A stretch of DNA of 64,000 bases from an uncultured bacterium (GTDB lineage: Bacteria; Verrucomicrobiota; Lentisphaeria; Victivallales; UBA1829). The position numbers and the translations under genes are program-made. Each line of letters begins with the position of its first letter. Position 1 is the first letter of the stretch. This document shows positions 34,587 through 43,135 of the stretch, piece by piece. The notes below the pieces were generated by a model. It worked only from the letters and a program-made list of their open reading frames with translations, ran no database searches and was not told the DNA's origin. The stretch is from NCBI GenBank assembly GCA_902780135.1, contig CACZEK010000024.1:1-64000 (forward strand). Direction: 5' to 3'.

Positions 34587-35785
34587 ATAAGATTTGACAA
34601 GAAGAATGAGCTGTTTTTCCGATGACGGAACACATGTCGAAAGCATAAAAGAACGATCATTGAGCACAAGCCGCATGAAGCGATGTTGTCGGAGCCTTTT
34701 ATTTGCGTTTGAGGTGCTCTTCCCTGATAGGGGAGGGGAGCGGAATGAGATCATCCGAGTTCAAATACGGCGCAAACGCCCTCTTCCGGCACGGATTCGG
34801 GGCAAAAAAGCAGGAACAAAAGAAAACATGAATTCGTCAGGCCGGATTCTGACGGCATGCAGAAAAGGCGGATAAAAAAACACAAAAACGGCACAAGGGC
34901 GGGACAATAAAAACAGGAAGCCGGCATGCGAAACTGTTTTGAACACAAACAAAGGATATGGGACGGGCCGGGCGAGGGGGCATATAACCGGCTTGTTTCC
35001 ATCCTGTCCCTGCCCGCGAAATTCTCTGCGGTCCCGGACAGATTTCCTTGCGTCTTTTCAGGGGATATCACGGACATCAAACGGGAAATATGAGGACAAT
35101 GTTCCAGTGGTGAATGTTCGTGCGGATGTGCGGAAATCACCCCGGCCCGGCTGTTCCTGCCGGAATCGAAAGACCAAACGCTCTTGTGTTTCAGGAACGA
35201 CGCTCGATTGCCGCTTATAATCCCGGCGGATTTCAAGTATGTTTCGACGTCATATTCTCGGGGGGTCGATGATCCGGCTGGAAACGGACAGGCGATTTGC
35301 CGGGGCTGTGCCCCGGACGCCAGTGATCCGGTGATATTTGTTGAAAAGTTGTTGACAATGGCGCTGTCATCGCGTCGTAATATATTATACTGTATCGGGA
35401 TACAAATGCTTTCATATTGCCGGACGGGCATATCCGATTTAACATAATATATATTATGCGACGTTGCAAATAGACCGCGAAGCCCTTTTGAGACGGGGGC
35501 AAATCATAGACGAACTGAGAGCTGTGTCTGTCGTTAGCATACGCTTAAATCGCCCGGGAAGAAGAGAAGATTTTCCGAGTGCGTCCATGTGCCGGAAAAA
35601 GCGTAACATCGCCCTGCTCTATGAAAGAACCGGTGTTTTTCTTGCCACAAACAGAATGGGTGGCGCTGGATGCCGGAATTATGAAACGCAAAGGAAATGT
35701 CGTGAAATTTGGAATAGGCTGGCGAGGAAAAAAGCAAGTGGAGAAAGATCGAATGATTTCATGTATCAGATGTTATGATTGATTT
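34587..35785. other. Gene-free 1.2-kb segment bounded by inverted E5/E1 elements
   Basis: Open frames here (such as 34751-35431 minus and 35464-35778 plus) lack ribosome-binding sites, coherent composition and known motifs. Visible signals are TTGACA at about 35353 with AT-rich sequence 20 bp on, and a perfect 16-bp palindrome CATAATATATATTATG (35443-35458). The flanking repeats face each other with their GGACGC hairpins inward. It may be a decayed insertion or an invertible/mobile unit; nothing proves either. Confidence 0.5.
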
Positions 35786-35875
35786 GGACGCGATGCGTCC
35801 GGGGGCTTGCTTTCCGCTCGCCTCGGTAAGCGTGCCTGATGCACGCATTTATTCTTCACGATACCGCGAGACGCG
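35786..35875 (+). repeat. Multi-hairpin repeat element E1
   Basis: GGACGCGATGCGTCC hairpin, GGGGG, CTTGC (partner arm altered), CCTCGG, GCGTGC-CTGAT-GCACGC hairpin, ATTTATTCTTCACGAT, end module ACCGCGAGACGCG. The right half is identical to E3. Confidence 0.88.
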
Positions 35876-35979
35876 AAAAGCAAAGTAAAAAAATGGGGGG
35901 TATCATGGAGGTTTCCTTTGCCCGGTTTGACTTATGTTTGGACAAAGGGGAATGTGCTCCCTGCCCTGAATCATTTTTT

Positions 35980-36067
35980 GACGCGTTCGCGTCCGAGGGG
36001 CTTGCTGTTCGCAAGCCTCGGAATACTCGCTACGCTCGACACATATCTTATTTGACCGCGAGACGCG
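35980..36067 (+). repeat. Multi-hairpin repeat element E2
   Basis: GACGCG-TT-CGCGTC hairpin, GGGGCTTGC-TGTTC-GCAAGCC hairpin, TCGG, a diverged third hairpin (ACTCGCTACGCTCGA), end module ACCGCGAGACGCG. Confidence 0.88.
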
Positions 36068-36161
36068 CAATGCTGATTAGTAAGAAAAAACGCGGAGGTC
36101 CAAAGCAGATCAGAAAGCAAATCAATATCTGCCCCCTGCTCGAATTGCATCAGTGAATTTT

Positions 36162-36251
36162 GACGCGTTCGCGTCCGGGGGCTTGCTGTTCGCAAGCCTC
36201 GGTAAGCGTGCCTGATGCACGCATTTATTCTTCACGATACCGCGAGACGCG
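36162..36251 (+). repeat. Multi-hairpin repeat element E3
   Basis: Same four modules as E1 and E2; it shares the first two hairpins with E2 and the third hairpin and tail with E1, which suggests recombination between copies. No gene lies between E1, E2 and E3. Confidence 0.88.
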
Positions 36252-36317
36252 TTTTTCACAGTTTTGGGGCGGGGCAATTCGACAGATTCTCACGAGTGAA
36301 GGCCCCATCCCCCTGCC

Positions 36318-36944
36318 CTAATTCCGTCTGATCAGATAGAAGAAAAACGTGTTGCGGTCCGCATCGAAGAAGATACCCCCCGAGCCAAACCGGTATTTCC
36401 CTGAAACCATTTCCTGTTCCAGTTCACGGGAATACTGCAGCGTCCGGTCTGTTTGGGAAAACGCCGGGACCAGTCCGGCGATCCGGAAAACAAAATGCCA
36501 ATGACGGGCGTGTTCACTCGAATATCCGACAAGGTCGTCATAATACGGATCCTTCTCGTCAGGCGGGGGCAGTTCTCCCCAGTCGTATTGCGCCAGAAGC
36601 CGTTTCGATTCCTCCGGCGGGACGATCACATAGCCGTACATGATCTCTTCGTAATCCGATGGCGCCGGGAGCTCCAGAAAATGCTTCCTGTGATCCTTCC
36701 ATTTCAGCGTCCATTCGCAGTCTTTTATCTCAGGCCAGAGCGACGAAAACCTGCCAGCGCGCGTCAGCTCGGAAGCATCGCGACTCGACGAAACAGAAAC
36801 GCCTTCGCGGGGGTTGATCCTGAACTTGATGTACTCCAGCCCACCGAACGCAAACGCGACGGCATGAATCGCAAACGAGCAGAAGAAGACGAGATACAGC
36901 ACGATGCCGGCCGCCGCCAGTACGATATTGCGCGATTTGACCAT
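36318..36944 (-). CDS. Hypothetical membrane-anchored protein
   Basis: 208 residues; AAGGAG stands 6 nt before the ATG and a consensus promoter lies upstream. One N-terminal membrane helix (NIVLAAAGIVLYLVFFCSFAIHAVAFAF), then a soluble domain of about 170 residues rich in Tyr, Trp and Arg (DCEWTLKWKDHRKHFLELPAPSDYEEIMYGYVIVP) ending GGIFFDADRNTFFFYLIRRN. No family recognised. Divergent from the 37.2-kb genes. Expression signals are good, so a real gene is likely. Confidence 0.7.
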   Translation of the reverse strand: MVKSRNIVLAAAGIVLYLVFFCSFAIHAVAFAFGGLEYIKFRINPREGVSVSSSRDASELTRAGRFSSLWPEIKDCEWTLKWKDHRKHFLELPAPSDYEEIMYGYVIVPPEESKRLLAQYDWGELPPPDEKDPYYDDLVGYSSEHARHWHFVFRIAGLVPAFSQTDRTLQYSRELEQEMVSGKYRFGSGGIFFDADRNTFFFYLIRRN

Positions 36945-37007
36945 GCCCGGCTCCTTGTTCGGAATGGAATGCTGTTTGACGCGGAAGAGAACGCTTTCCG
37001 AATGTAT

Positions 37008-37035
37008 ATTATAGCAGGCTTTACTTGGATGTCAA
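37008..37035 (-). promoter_or_regulatory. Consensus sigma-70 promoter of the 36.3-kb gene
   Basis: Minus strand: TTGACA (37035-37030), 16 bp, TATAAT (37013-37008); both hexamers are perfect. Confidence 0.85.
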
Positions 37036-37139
37036 GTCCGCACCGACAGGGGTTTGCTTTTTTTTATGTAAACTCTGTTCGTTTTGCCTCCCCCTGCCCT
37101 TTTTTCAGACACTTTTTCGCGTTTCAGGCGGATTTCCCC

Positions 37140-37168
37140 TTGTCTTTTCGCCCGATGCGTGGTATAAT
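37140..37168 (+). promoter_or_regulatory. Promoter of the 37.2-kb genes
   Basis: TTGTCT (37140-37145), 17 bp, TATAAT (37163-37168). Transcription would start about 30 nt before the small ORF at 37208. Confidence 0.8.
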
Positions 37169-37207
37169 AGTCTTCCGAAATCAAATCAACTGCCGCATTG
37201 AGTTCAA

Positions 37208-37273
37208 ATGGATATCGACCTGAGCAAATACTTCGACACACCGGAACGCGAACGTTCGTACGCTGACAAATGA
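37208..37273 (+). CDS. Possible 21-residue coupled ORF
   Basis: Begins MDIDLSKYFDTPERERS; its stop codon overlaps the start of the next gene as ATGA, the arrangement of translational coupling. The ribosome-binding site is weak (GAG, 7 nt). It is the first ATG on the transcript. It may be a short regulatory ORF or the remnant of a larger gene. Confidence 0.4.
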   Translation: MDIDLSKYFDTPERERSYADK

Positions 37274-37947
37274 AACAGATCATCCTATATCTCCTGCTCG
37301 CCTGCGTCGTGCTCGCATTGCTGTCCCTGGACCGGGAAGGACGACAGTGTTTGGACTGCGGCATCGAATCCGAACACAAGGTGTTCTGTTTCGCCGGGCT
37401 GGAACTCTTTGAGACGTCCGCGTATGAACGCAACGCGGTTTCGCGGTTTCTGGATCCCGGACAGAAATGTCCGCACGACAGGAAACAGGTCACATTGGGT
37501 CGCAGGTACTATGCGCTGTTCCTCGATCCCGGAATGGATTATGCCTATCTGCGGCACAGGCTCTTCTCTGCCCAGTCGGATGATGCCGCGTTTTATGACT
37601 TCATGGAACTTTCGCAGGCGCAAAGCCACGATTTCCGCGAGCTTGTCCGGTTCGCGGTCTCCGACAGATGGTTAGATTTCCCCGTCGGTTCGGAGGAACG
37701 CAATCTGGCTGGGAACCTACCGGATTGCATCAGAAACGAGTTCCAAATTTACAAAGAGGATCCCGCGCACTATCAGAACCCGTTTACCGCAGAAGCCGGG
37801 GATGCAGCCGAAGCCGGAGACGCCGCCGAAGCCGGAGAATCCGCCGCACCCCAGTCCCGTCAGAATTTTTCGGACGTTATTCGCTTCTTCCGTTCCGGGA
37901 TGTCAGCGGAAACGGCCTCGCCGGAGGCTTCTCCCGAGCAGATGTAA
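37270..37947 (+). CDS. Hypothetical membrane-anchored or secreted protein
   Basis: 225 residues. The N-terminal hydrophobic segment MKQIILYLLLACVVLALLSL is followed by a Cys-containing domain (QCLDCGIESEHKVFCFAGLELFETSAYERNAV). It has no recognised motif. The C-terminus carries three tandem copies of a 5-residue unit (EAGDA), encoded by a 15-bp DNA repeat. Its start overlaps the stop of the small ORF at 37208. GC content is moderate and neighbours are also unknown. Function unknown. Confidence 0.65.
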   Translation: MKQIILYLLLACVVLALLSLDREGRQCLDCGIESEHKVFCFAGLELFETSAYERNAVSRFLDPGQKCPHDRKQVTLGRRYYALFLDPGMDYAYLRHRLFSAQSDDAAFYDFMELSQAQSHDFRELVRFAVSDRWLDFPVGSEERNLAGNLPDCIRNEFQIYKEDPAHYQNPFTAEAGDAAEAGDAAEAGESAAPQSRQNFSDVIRFFRSGMSAETASPEASPEQM

Positions 37948-37998
37948 CGAACGGGGAAGATCCGTTTCGGTCCTCAAATCCAGTCGGAATCACGCGGT

Positions 37999-38919
37999 TC
38001 ACTTTTTCTTCAGCGAGTCCAGGAAATCCTCGTCATCCGCCTTGCGCAGGAATCCGAAGAGGTCGGTCCCGATCGGGATCAGATCGGGTTCCCCGCCGTC
38101 GTGTTCCGCCAGGAAATACAGCGAGTCCTGCATCGCCGGATCGGAGGACGCCAGAATGTAGGATTCGAAGGTGGAGGACATCTCGTTCCGCACGCGCGCC
38201 ACGAGATACCACGCGGTTTCGCAGGGCGCCAGCGGGATGATCTGCATTTCATCGCAGTACCCGTAAACATCGAGGGCGCCGTGATAGGACGCATGGGAGA
38301 AATGCCTGCTGAATTCCTGCCAGTCATCGGGGAGTTTCGCGTGGATCAGACGGGCGAACTCCTCCCGTATCTCCGGCGGCAGGGCGGGCGCGTAGGTCTG
38401 CTTGCCGTAATCTTCTTCCGGGTCGTCGATCTCCACCGGCGGGAGGTCGCGGTCCCATTCCGGCCCGAGGATCGAGACAAGCTTTTCGGAGATGCGGAAC
38501 GGCTTTTCCTGTTTCGGCAAACCAAGACTCGGCGCGTTGAAAAGATTCGGGAAGAAGTCCACGCCGAGCACGTCGAAGCCGTTTTCCGCCAGGTAGTGCT
38601 GCGTGAACTGGATCTCGCAGATCGCGCCGTCCAGGCCGATATTGAAATCGGCATAGAACTCCTTTTCCTCCTTCTTCAGCCGGGCGCTCGCGAACGGTCC
38701 CCCCGAAGGGACGGAAGCCTTCGGACGGGCATCTTCCGGCAGAGACTTGAAGGAGAGCGCGAGCGCGGAGTCCTCGTTGGTGCGTTTCGCCTTCTTCATC
38801 AGGTCGCGTTGGGTGAGGATCTTCTCTTTCCAATCGTACGGGGCGGCGTCGGCGAGAGCGGTGAAGAGTTTCTGCGCGATGTCGTAGTATTTGTCTTTTT
38901 TCGTGCCGAAGAAGAACAT
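37999..38919 (-). CDS. Hypothetical cytoplasmic protein
   Basis: 306 residues; AAGGGA precedes the ATG. There is no signal peptide or membrane segment. Basic N-terminus (MFFFGTKKDKYYDIAQKLFTALAD); the central and C-terminal parts are acidic and rich in Phe/Tyr (DRDLPPVEIDDPEEDYGKQTY, YGYCDEMQIIPLAPCETAWYLVARVRNEMSSTFESY). It ends GFLRKADDEDFLDSLKKK. I do not recognise a family. Its own promoter (TTGCTT-17-TATAAT) and a good start suggest a working gene. Confidence 0.65.
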   Translation of the reverse strand: MFFFGTKKDKYYDIAQKLFTALADAAPYDWKEKILTQRDLMKKAKRTNEDSALALSFKSLPEDARPKASVPSGGPFASARLKKEEKEFYADFNIGLDGAICEIQFTQHYLAENGFDVLGVDFFPNLFNAPSLGLPKQEKPFRISEKLVSILGPEWDRDLPPVEIDDPEEDYGKQTYAPALPPEIREEFARLIHAKLPDDWQEFSRHFSHASYHGALDVYGYCDEMQIIPLAPCETAWYLVARVRNEMSSTFESYILASSDPAMQDSLYFLAEHDGGEPDLIPIGTDLFGFLRKADDEDFLDSLKKK

Positions 38920-38969
38920 GGTTCGAATCCCTTGCGAAAGTTTGTTCAGAGGAATGAATGACTGAAACT

Positions 38970-38998
38970 ATTATACCACGCGGCAGGGGAAAAAGCAA
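38970..38998 (-). promoter_or_regulatory. Promoter of the 38.0-kb gene
   Basis: Minus strand: TTGCTT (38998-38993), 17 bp, TATAAT (38975-38970). Confidence 0.75.
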
Positions 38999-39084
38999 GC
39001 GGAAACCGGAAACAAATCAAGAAAAAAAAGAAGCAATTTGCATTTCTGTATTTTCCGTTCGGAAACGGACGGAACGCGGAACGG

Positions 39085-40410
39085 TCAGGGGGTTCGGAGA
39101 TCGAAGAAACGGACGGGCTTGCGCGACTGGCGGGAGATCTTCGCGCGCGCCTGTTCGTACGGGATGATCTCGACCGGGACATGGATGCGGATGCGCTTGT
39201 AGAGTTGTTCGGCGATGAACTGCGCAGTGCAGTCCTGGTTGCGGACCGCGGCGAACACGCGCACCTCGTCGCTGAGCGCGCTGCCGGAGACTTCCATGTA
39301 GTAATCGGAGACGTCTTCGAGGCTGTCGAGGACGGTGAAGAAGGAGTTGGGGAAGAGCGTGGTCCCGCGTATCTTCAGCATCTGAGCCTTGCGCCCGAGG
39401 ATCGGGCCCAGACGGCGCGTGTTGCGTCCGCAGGCGCAGTGTTCCTCCGGGATCAGGAACGACACGTCTCCGGTGCGGAACCGGACCAGCGGCATCCCGG
39501 TCACGCGGAGCGGCGTCACCACGACTTCGCCGACCTTGCCCGGCGGAAGCGGATGCCCGTCCGGGTCGACGATCTCCACGACCGCGAGGTCGGCGGGCGG
39601 GTGCCCTCCGGCGCACGCGCTGCACTCCGTGAAACTGGTCACGATCTCGGAGGACGCGTAGGTGGAATGGGCGGCGCCGGGGAAATACCGGTCGAGCTTG
39701 CGGCCCAGCGGCGTAAGCGCGAGGTCGCGGGTGCGGAGCGGTTCGCCGATGCAGACGAGCGTGTGGACGGACGGGCAGTCGTAGCCGGATTCCGCGAGAT
39801 ATTCGCCGAGTTTCGCCAGGAACGACGGGACGCCGACGATCGCGCCGGGTCGCGTCAGGCGCATGATCTCCGCGTGGCTTTCGAGCGTGTTCAGTCCGTT
39901 GCGGATCGCCGTCGCGCCCATCTGGATCACGCCGGAATAGTACGCCAGCCCGGCGATGAAACACCGGTCGATGGTGCAGGTCAGCAGCACGCGGTCCCCT
40001 GCCCTGATCCCGGCGGCGAGGAAGCCCTTCGCGTCGTTGTATCCGAGGCGGCGCAGGTCGCTTTCGCTGTAGGAGATGCGGCACGGTTTCCCCGTGGTCC
40101 CGCTGGTGAAGCTGATGTCGGCGATCTCCTCGGGCGGGAGCGCGACGAAAAGGTCGTTGAACTCGGCGAGCTCGGACTTCCCGGTCATGGGCAGTTCGGC
40201 GAGCGATTCGAGCGTGACGGGGCGGTCCGGGCGGCCGCTCAGGATGCGGCGGTAGTACGGCGAGCTGGCGCGGCAGTACGCCAGATGCTCGTTGAGCAGG
40301 CGCGTCTGTTCCGCGCGGATCACATCCGGCGCTTCGAAATCCAGCCGTCCGTGTACATCGAAATCCATAGTCCCGTCCATTTGCCCCTGTGCGTTTGCGG
40401 GAAGACTCAT
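39085..40410 (-). CDS. Phenylacetate-CoA-ligase-like AMP-forming ligase (PaaK family)
   Basis: 441 residues from the ATG at 40410, whose ATGA overlaps the stop of the adhesin gene upstream; the earlier in-frame start at 40476 would lie inside that gene. PaaK-type features: HLAYCRASSPYYRRIL near the N-terminus, P-loop SFTSGTTGKPCRISYSESD, YASSE, RFRTGDVSFL, CxCGRNTRRLGPILGRKAQMLKIRGTTLFP and the C-terminal ligase lobe. Such enzymes activate aryl or other acids as adenylates, then thioesters. No paa pathway genes are nearby. Coupling to a surface-protein gene is odd and may mean a role in modifying or supplying the cell surface. The substrate is unknown. Confidence 0.88.
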   Translation of the reverse strand: MSLPANAQGQMDGTMDFDVHGRLDFEAPDVIRAEQTRLLNEHLAYCRASSPYYRRILSGRPDRPVTLESLAELPMTGKSELAEFNDLFVALPPEEIADISFTSGTTGKPCRISYSESDLRRLGYNDAKGFLAAGIRAGDRVLLTCTIDRCFIAGLAYYSGVIQMGATAIRNGLNTLESHAEIMRLTRPGAIVGVPSFLAKLGEYLAESGYDCPSVHTLVCIGEPLRTRDLALTPLGRKLDRYFPGAAHSTYASSEIVTSFTECSACAGGHPPADLAVVEIVDPDGHPLPPGKVGEVVVTPLRVTGMPLVRFRTGDVSFLIPEEHCACGRNTRRLGPILGRKAQMLKIRGTTLFPNSFFTVLDSLEDVSDYYMEVSGSALSDEVRVFAAVRNQDCTAQFIAEQLYKRIRIHVPVEIIPYEQARAKISRQSRKPVRFFDLRTP

Positions 40411-42821
40411 GCCAGCAGCCCGTCGAAAAGATCGCCGGACGGCGCGACCGGGATCGGCGACGCCAGAGGATCGCACGCGGAGGACATCCGCAGAGCGTCA
40501 AGGCCCGCGCCGGAGAGCGTCAGGAAGTCCCCTGCCCCGGATCCGGAGAGGACGTCGTCCGCGTCAAAGCCGCTTGCGCCGCCTGTCATGCCGCCTTCTT
40601 CCGCGCCGGACAGAGCGGCCTGTTCGGCGCTGTCGGAAACGGACGGCGCGGAATACCCGCTGATGCCGACGGAATAGGCGGCGTTTCCGCCCTTCTTCGC
40701 ATTGGTGGACGCCATGCTAAAATAGAAGGTCCCGCCCTTCGGGAACGTGAACAGCGACGTGCCGCCGTAGTATTTGCCGGACCCCTGCTCCAATTCCTGG
40801 AGCACGACACTCTGGATCGGCAGCAGGGAGTACGTGGTGACGCCCTTTTTCTCCGAGCTCTCCATGATGTAGAGCGTGAAAACGGCGGCATCCGTCGCGC
40901 CCGCGACAAAGCTCAGCTGGGTCCCCGCCGCGACCGTGAACTTCTTGTAGTCGATCTCGTCGCCGTAGCCGACCCAGTCGTCCAGGATGATTGCGCTTTC
41001 GGACTCGCTCCTGATCTCGCCGATGTCGCCGATACCGCCCTTGTCGCCCAAGTCTTTTATGTATTTCCCGTCGTCGCTGTTGTCGCCGTTGTTGTAGATG
41101 ATCCGCTTGCCGAGTCTGACGTCGTAATACGCGGTTCCGCCCTTCTTCGCGTTGGTCGACTGCATGGAGATATAATAATCAGCGGCATCGAGCAGAAGGT
41201 CGTCCGTTGTCGTCCCGTACAGCCCGGTCTCTTTGTCTTTCTTCAGCGTGGTCGCCTGCAGGGATTTCTGCTTGTACGTGGGATTGTCGTTTTTGTCCGT
41301 CCCCTTGACGAGTTCCCATACCGTGAACTTCGCGGCGTCGGCGGAAGTGACCGTGAAGCTCAGTTTCGAAGCGTAATCCAGATGAATCCGCGCGAAGTCG
41401 GCGTCGTCGCCGAATCCGGTGAAGTTCTTCCAAATGCTCCCGCCCTCATCCGTGTGCAGGGTCGCGCTGTCCAGCCCGACGAATGTCGTCTCGGAGGTGA
41501 TTTCCGTCTTCACGAAAGAACTCTCCGCCGGATTCAGCGTTTTGTTCTTTTTGTCGTAGAGATAGTTGTTTTTCCCGTTGTCGCCGTCGGAATAGACGAT
41601 CGCGTGGTTCTTTGCCGAGGCGTCGCCGTTGAGCGCGGCATTGTAGAACGCGTCGCCGCCCTTCTTCGCGTTGGTCGACTGCATGGAGACGTAATAGACA
41701 CCCGCCTCGAGGAAAAGGTTCTTCGTCCGCGCCGCGTACAGCCCGGTCTCTTTGTCTTTCTTCAGCGTGGTCGCCTGCAGGGATTTCTGCTTGTATGTCG
41801 TGACACCCTTCTTGTCCGTGGAGGACGTGAGCAACCAGAGCGTGAACTTCGACGCGTCCGTGGCATTCAGGTCGAGGCTCACGCGCGCGCCGTGTTCCAG
41901 CGTGATCTTCGCATAATCGATTTCGTCGCCCGCGCCGACATGGTTGTGATAGCCGCCGCTGTCGACGGTCCCGCTCTGGTCCAGGCGGACCTCGTCGGTC
42001 GCGGCGCGCAGGATCGTCCCGTAGGATTCCGTGACGTCTTTGTTGACGGGGGCCGCCTTGTTCTTTTTGTCGTACAGGTAGTTGTTGAGCGGCTCCTCGG
42101 GGCCGGTGACGGGAGGATCCGGCTCGACGGGCGGCTCCGGCTCGCCGACCGTGACGCAAAGCAAGGATTCCTTCAGGGACAGCGTGTATTTCAGCTCGTC
42201 GATCTCCTGCGTGCCGCCGCCGACGCTGAGCGTGCCGATCGTCTCGCCGTCGGGGGACAGCACGGTAATGACCGGATCGAACCCGGTCGCGCGCCCCGCG
42301 AGGAAATACGTGCCATCCGAGACCAGCATCTTGTCGACGGTCAGCGTGAAACGCGGCGCGCCCTTGACAACCGAAAGGTCGTTCAGGAACGGGCCGCCGG
42401 ACGGGGCGAGGCCGATGATGTCGAACGCAAGGACCGCGCCCTCGAAAGCGGAAATGATCGCACCGGACGCAAACGTCATCTGTCCGTTTGCTTTCCCGCC
42501 GGAGAAGATAGACATGCTGCCGCCCGCATTGACCGTGGTGTCGGTCACCGTGCCGCCGGAGGAGACGGGCATGCTGCCGAGGTCGTTGACCACGGTGCCA
42601 ATGGCGCTGCCGCCGGAGGAGACGAACATCTGTCCGAGGGCGTTGACCGTGGTGGTCTTGATCAGGCCGCCGGAGCAGACCTGCAGGATGCCGTCTTCGT
42701 TGACCGTGGTGCCGTCCGCCATGCCGCCGGAGGAGACGATCATGACGTCGCCGGGGTACAGGGTGATATCGGAAAGCGTGGATCCGTGGTCATGATCCGG
42801 GATTTCATAGGTGTTTGGCAT
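40407..42821 (-). CDS. AIDA-repeat surface protein with three repeated modules, no signal peptide
   Basis: 804 residues; AAAGG precedes the ATG. Residues about 20-115 are five AIDA-type units (VSSGGMADGTTVNEDG and similar). From about 245 to 690 come three copies of a module of about 150 residues with DEIDYAKITLEHGA, YKQKSLQATTLKKDKETGLY and SMQSTNAKKGG. DNA for parts of these is nearly identical, a sign of recent duplication. The C-terminus carries a short Gly/Asp-rich segment (FDADDVLSGSGAGDFLTLSGAGLDAL). There is no Sec signal or beta-barrel. By analogy with the RTX-type protein at 58 kb it may leave through a type I system, but no exporter gene is in the window. Confidence 0.75.
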   Translation of the reverse strand: MPNTYEIPDHDHGSTLSDITLYPGDVMIVSSGGMADGTTVNEDGILQVCSGGLIKTTTVNALGQMFVSSGGSAIGTVVNDLGSMPVSSGGTVTDTTVNAGGSMSIFSGGKANGQMTFASGAIISAFEGAVLAFDIIGLAPSGGPFLNDLSVVKGAPRFTLTVDKMLVSDGTYFLAGRATGFDPVITVLSPDGETIGTLSVGGGTQEIDELKYTLSLKESLLCVTVGEPEPPVEPDPPVTGPEEPLNNYLYDKKNKAAPVNKDVTESYGTILRAATDEVRLDQSGTVDSGGYHNHVGAGDEIDYAKITLEHGARVSLDLNATDASKFTLWLLTSSTDKKGVTTYKQKSLQATTLKKDKETGLYAARTKNLFLEAGVYYVSMQSTNAKKGGDAFYNAALNGDASAKNHAIVYSDGDNGKNNYLYDKKNKTLNPAESSFVKTEITSETTFVGLDSATLHTDEGGSIWKNFTGFGDDADFARIHLDYASKLSFTVTSADAAKFTVWELVKGTDKNDNPTYKQKSLQATTLKKDKETGLYGTTTDDLLLDAADYYISMQSTNAKKGGTAYYDVRLGKRIIYNNGDNSDDGKYIKDLGDKGGIGDIGEIRSESESAIILDDWVGYGDEIDYKKFTVAAGTQLSFVAGATDAAVFTLYIMESSEKKGVTTYSLLPIQSVVLQELEQGSGKYYGGTSLFTFPKGGTFYFSMASTNAKKGGNAAYSVGISGYSAPSVSDSAEQAALSGAEEGGMTGGASGFDADDVLSGSGAGDFLTLSGAGLDALRMSSACDPLASPIPVAPSGDLFDGLLA

Positions 42822-42869
42822 GGCAGAAGGCCTTTTCGTATTCGTTGCATTTCAAAAAAGACATCAATA

Positions 42870-42898
42870 AAAGTAATCCTTTATTCAGGAAAAATCAA
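42870..42898 (-). promoter_or_regulatory. Promoter of the adhesin-ligase pair
   Basis: Minus strand: TTGATT (42898-42893), 17 bp, TACTTT (42875-42870). The 300-bp gap to 43123 also contains half of a duplicated terminator region and one CCCTGCCCC. Confidence 0.5.
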
Positions 42899-43040
42899 AT
42901 CGCGATCAGGGAAAACGCGCAAAAAAAGAAAGAAAAAAGGATGCAGAAAAGATTCCGGTCCGGCAACGCGGAAAAAGAGAGGCGCGTGCCGGACGCCCCC
43001 CCTGCCCCGCCCGTCCGCGCTGAAATACGAGGCAAACGGA

Positions 43041-43135
43041 CCGCGCGGGCACACAGGAAGCCCCGCCGGAAACCGAAGTTTCCACGGGGCTGACGAGACT
43101 TCCTGCAAATCTCGGACTGCGCTCAGTCCTGCTTC
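43041..43135. repeat. 3'-end/terminator duplication, copy 1 (mscS end)
   Basis: Similar to 44800-44893: shared CCGCGCRGGCACAC, CCCCGCCGGAAAC...CGGGGC hairpin, CTGCAAATCTC, ACTGCGCTCAGTCCTGCTTC. The last part codes the C-terminal KQD and stop in both genes (mscS-like and rpsA). Confidence 0.8.

Noticed and set aside
34751..35431. 226-codon minus-strand frame in the repeat region
   Set aside because: No ribosome-binding site, erratic composition (Cys/Ser/Pro), no domain. Treated as noncoding.
35464..35778. 104-codon plus-strand frame between repeats
   Set aside because: It would need a TTG start without a ribosome-binding site; no recognisable protein features.
34093..36251. CRISPR array
   Set aside because: Repeats are either 73-bp tandem without unique spacers, or long multi-hairpin elements at irregular distances and in both orientations; no cas genes.
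34314..36251. Integron attC sites
   Set aside because: The hairpins lack the R''/R' core (GTTRRRY) and no cassette genes or integrase are present.
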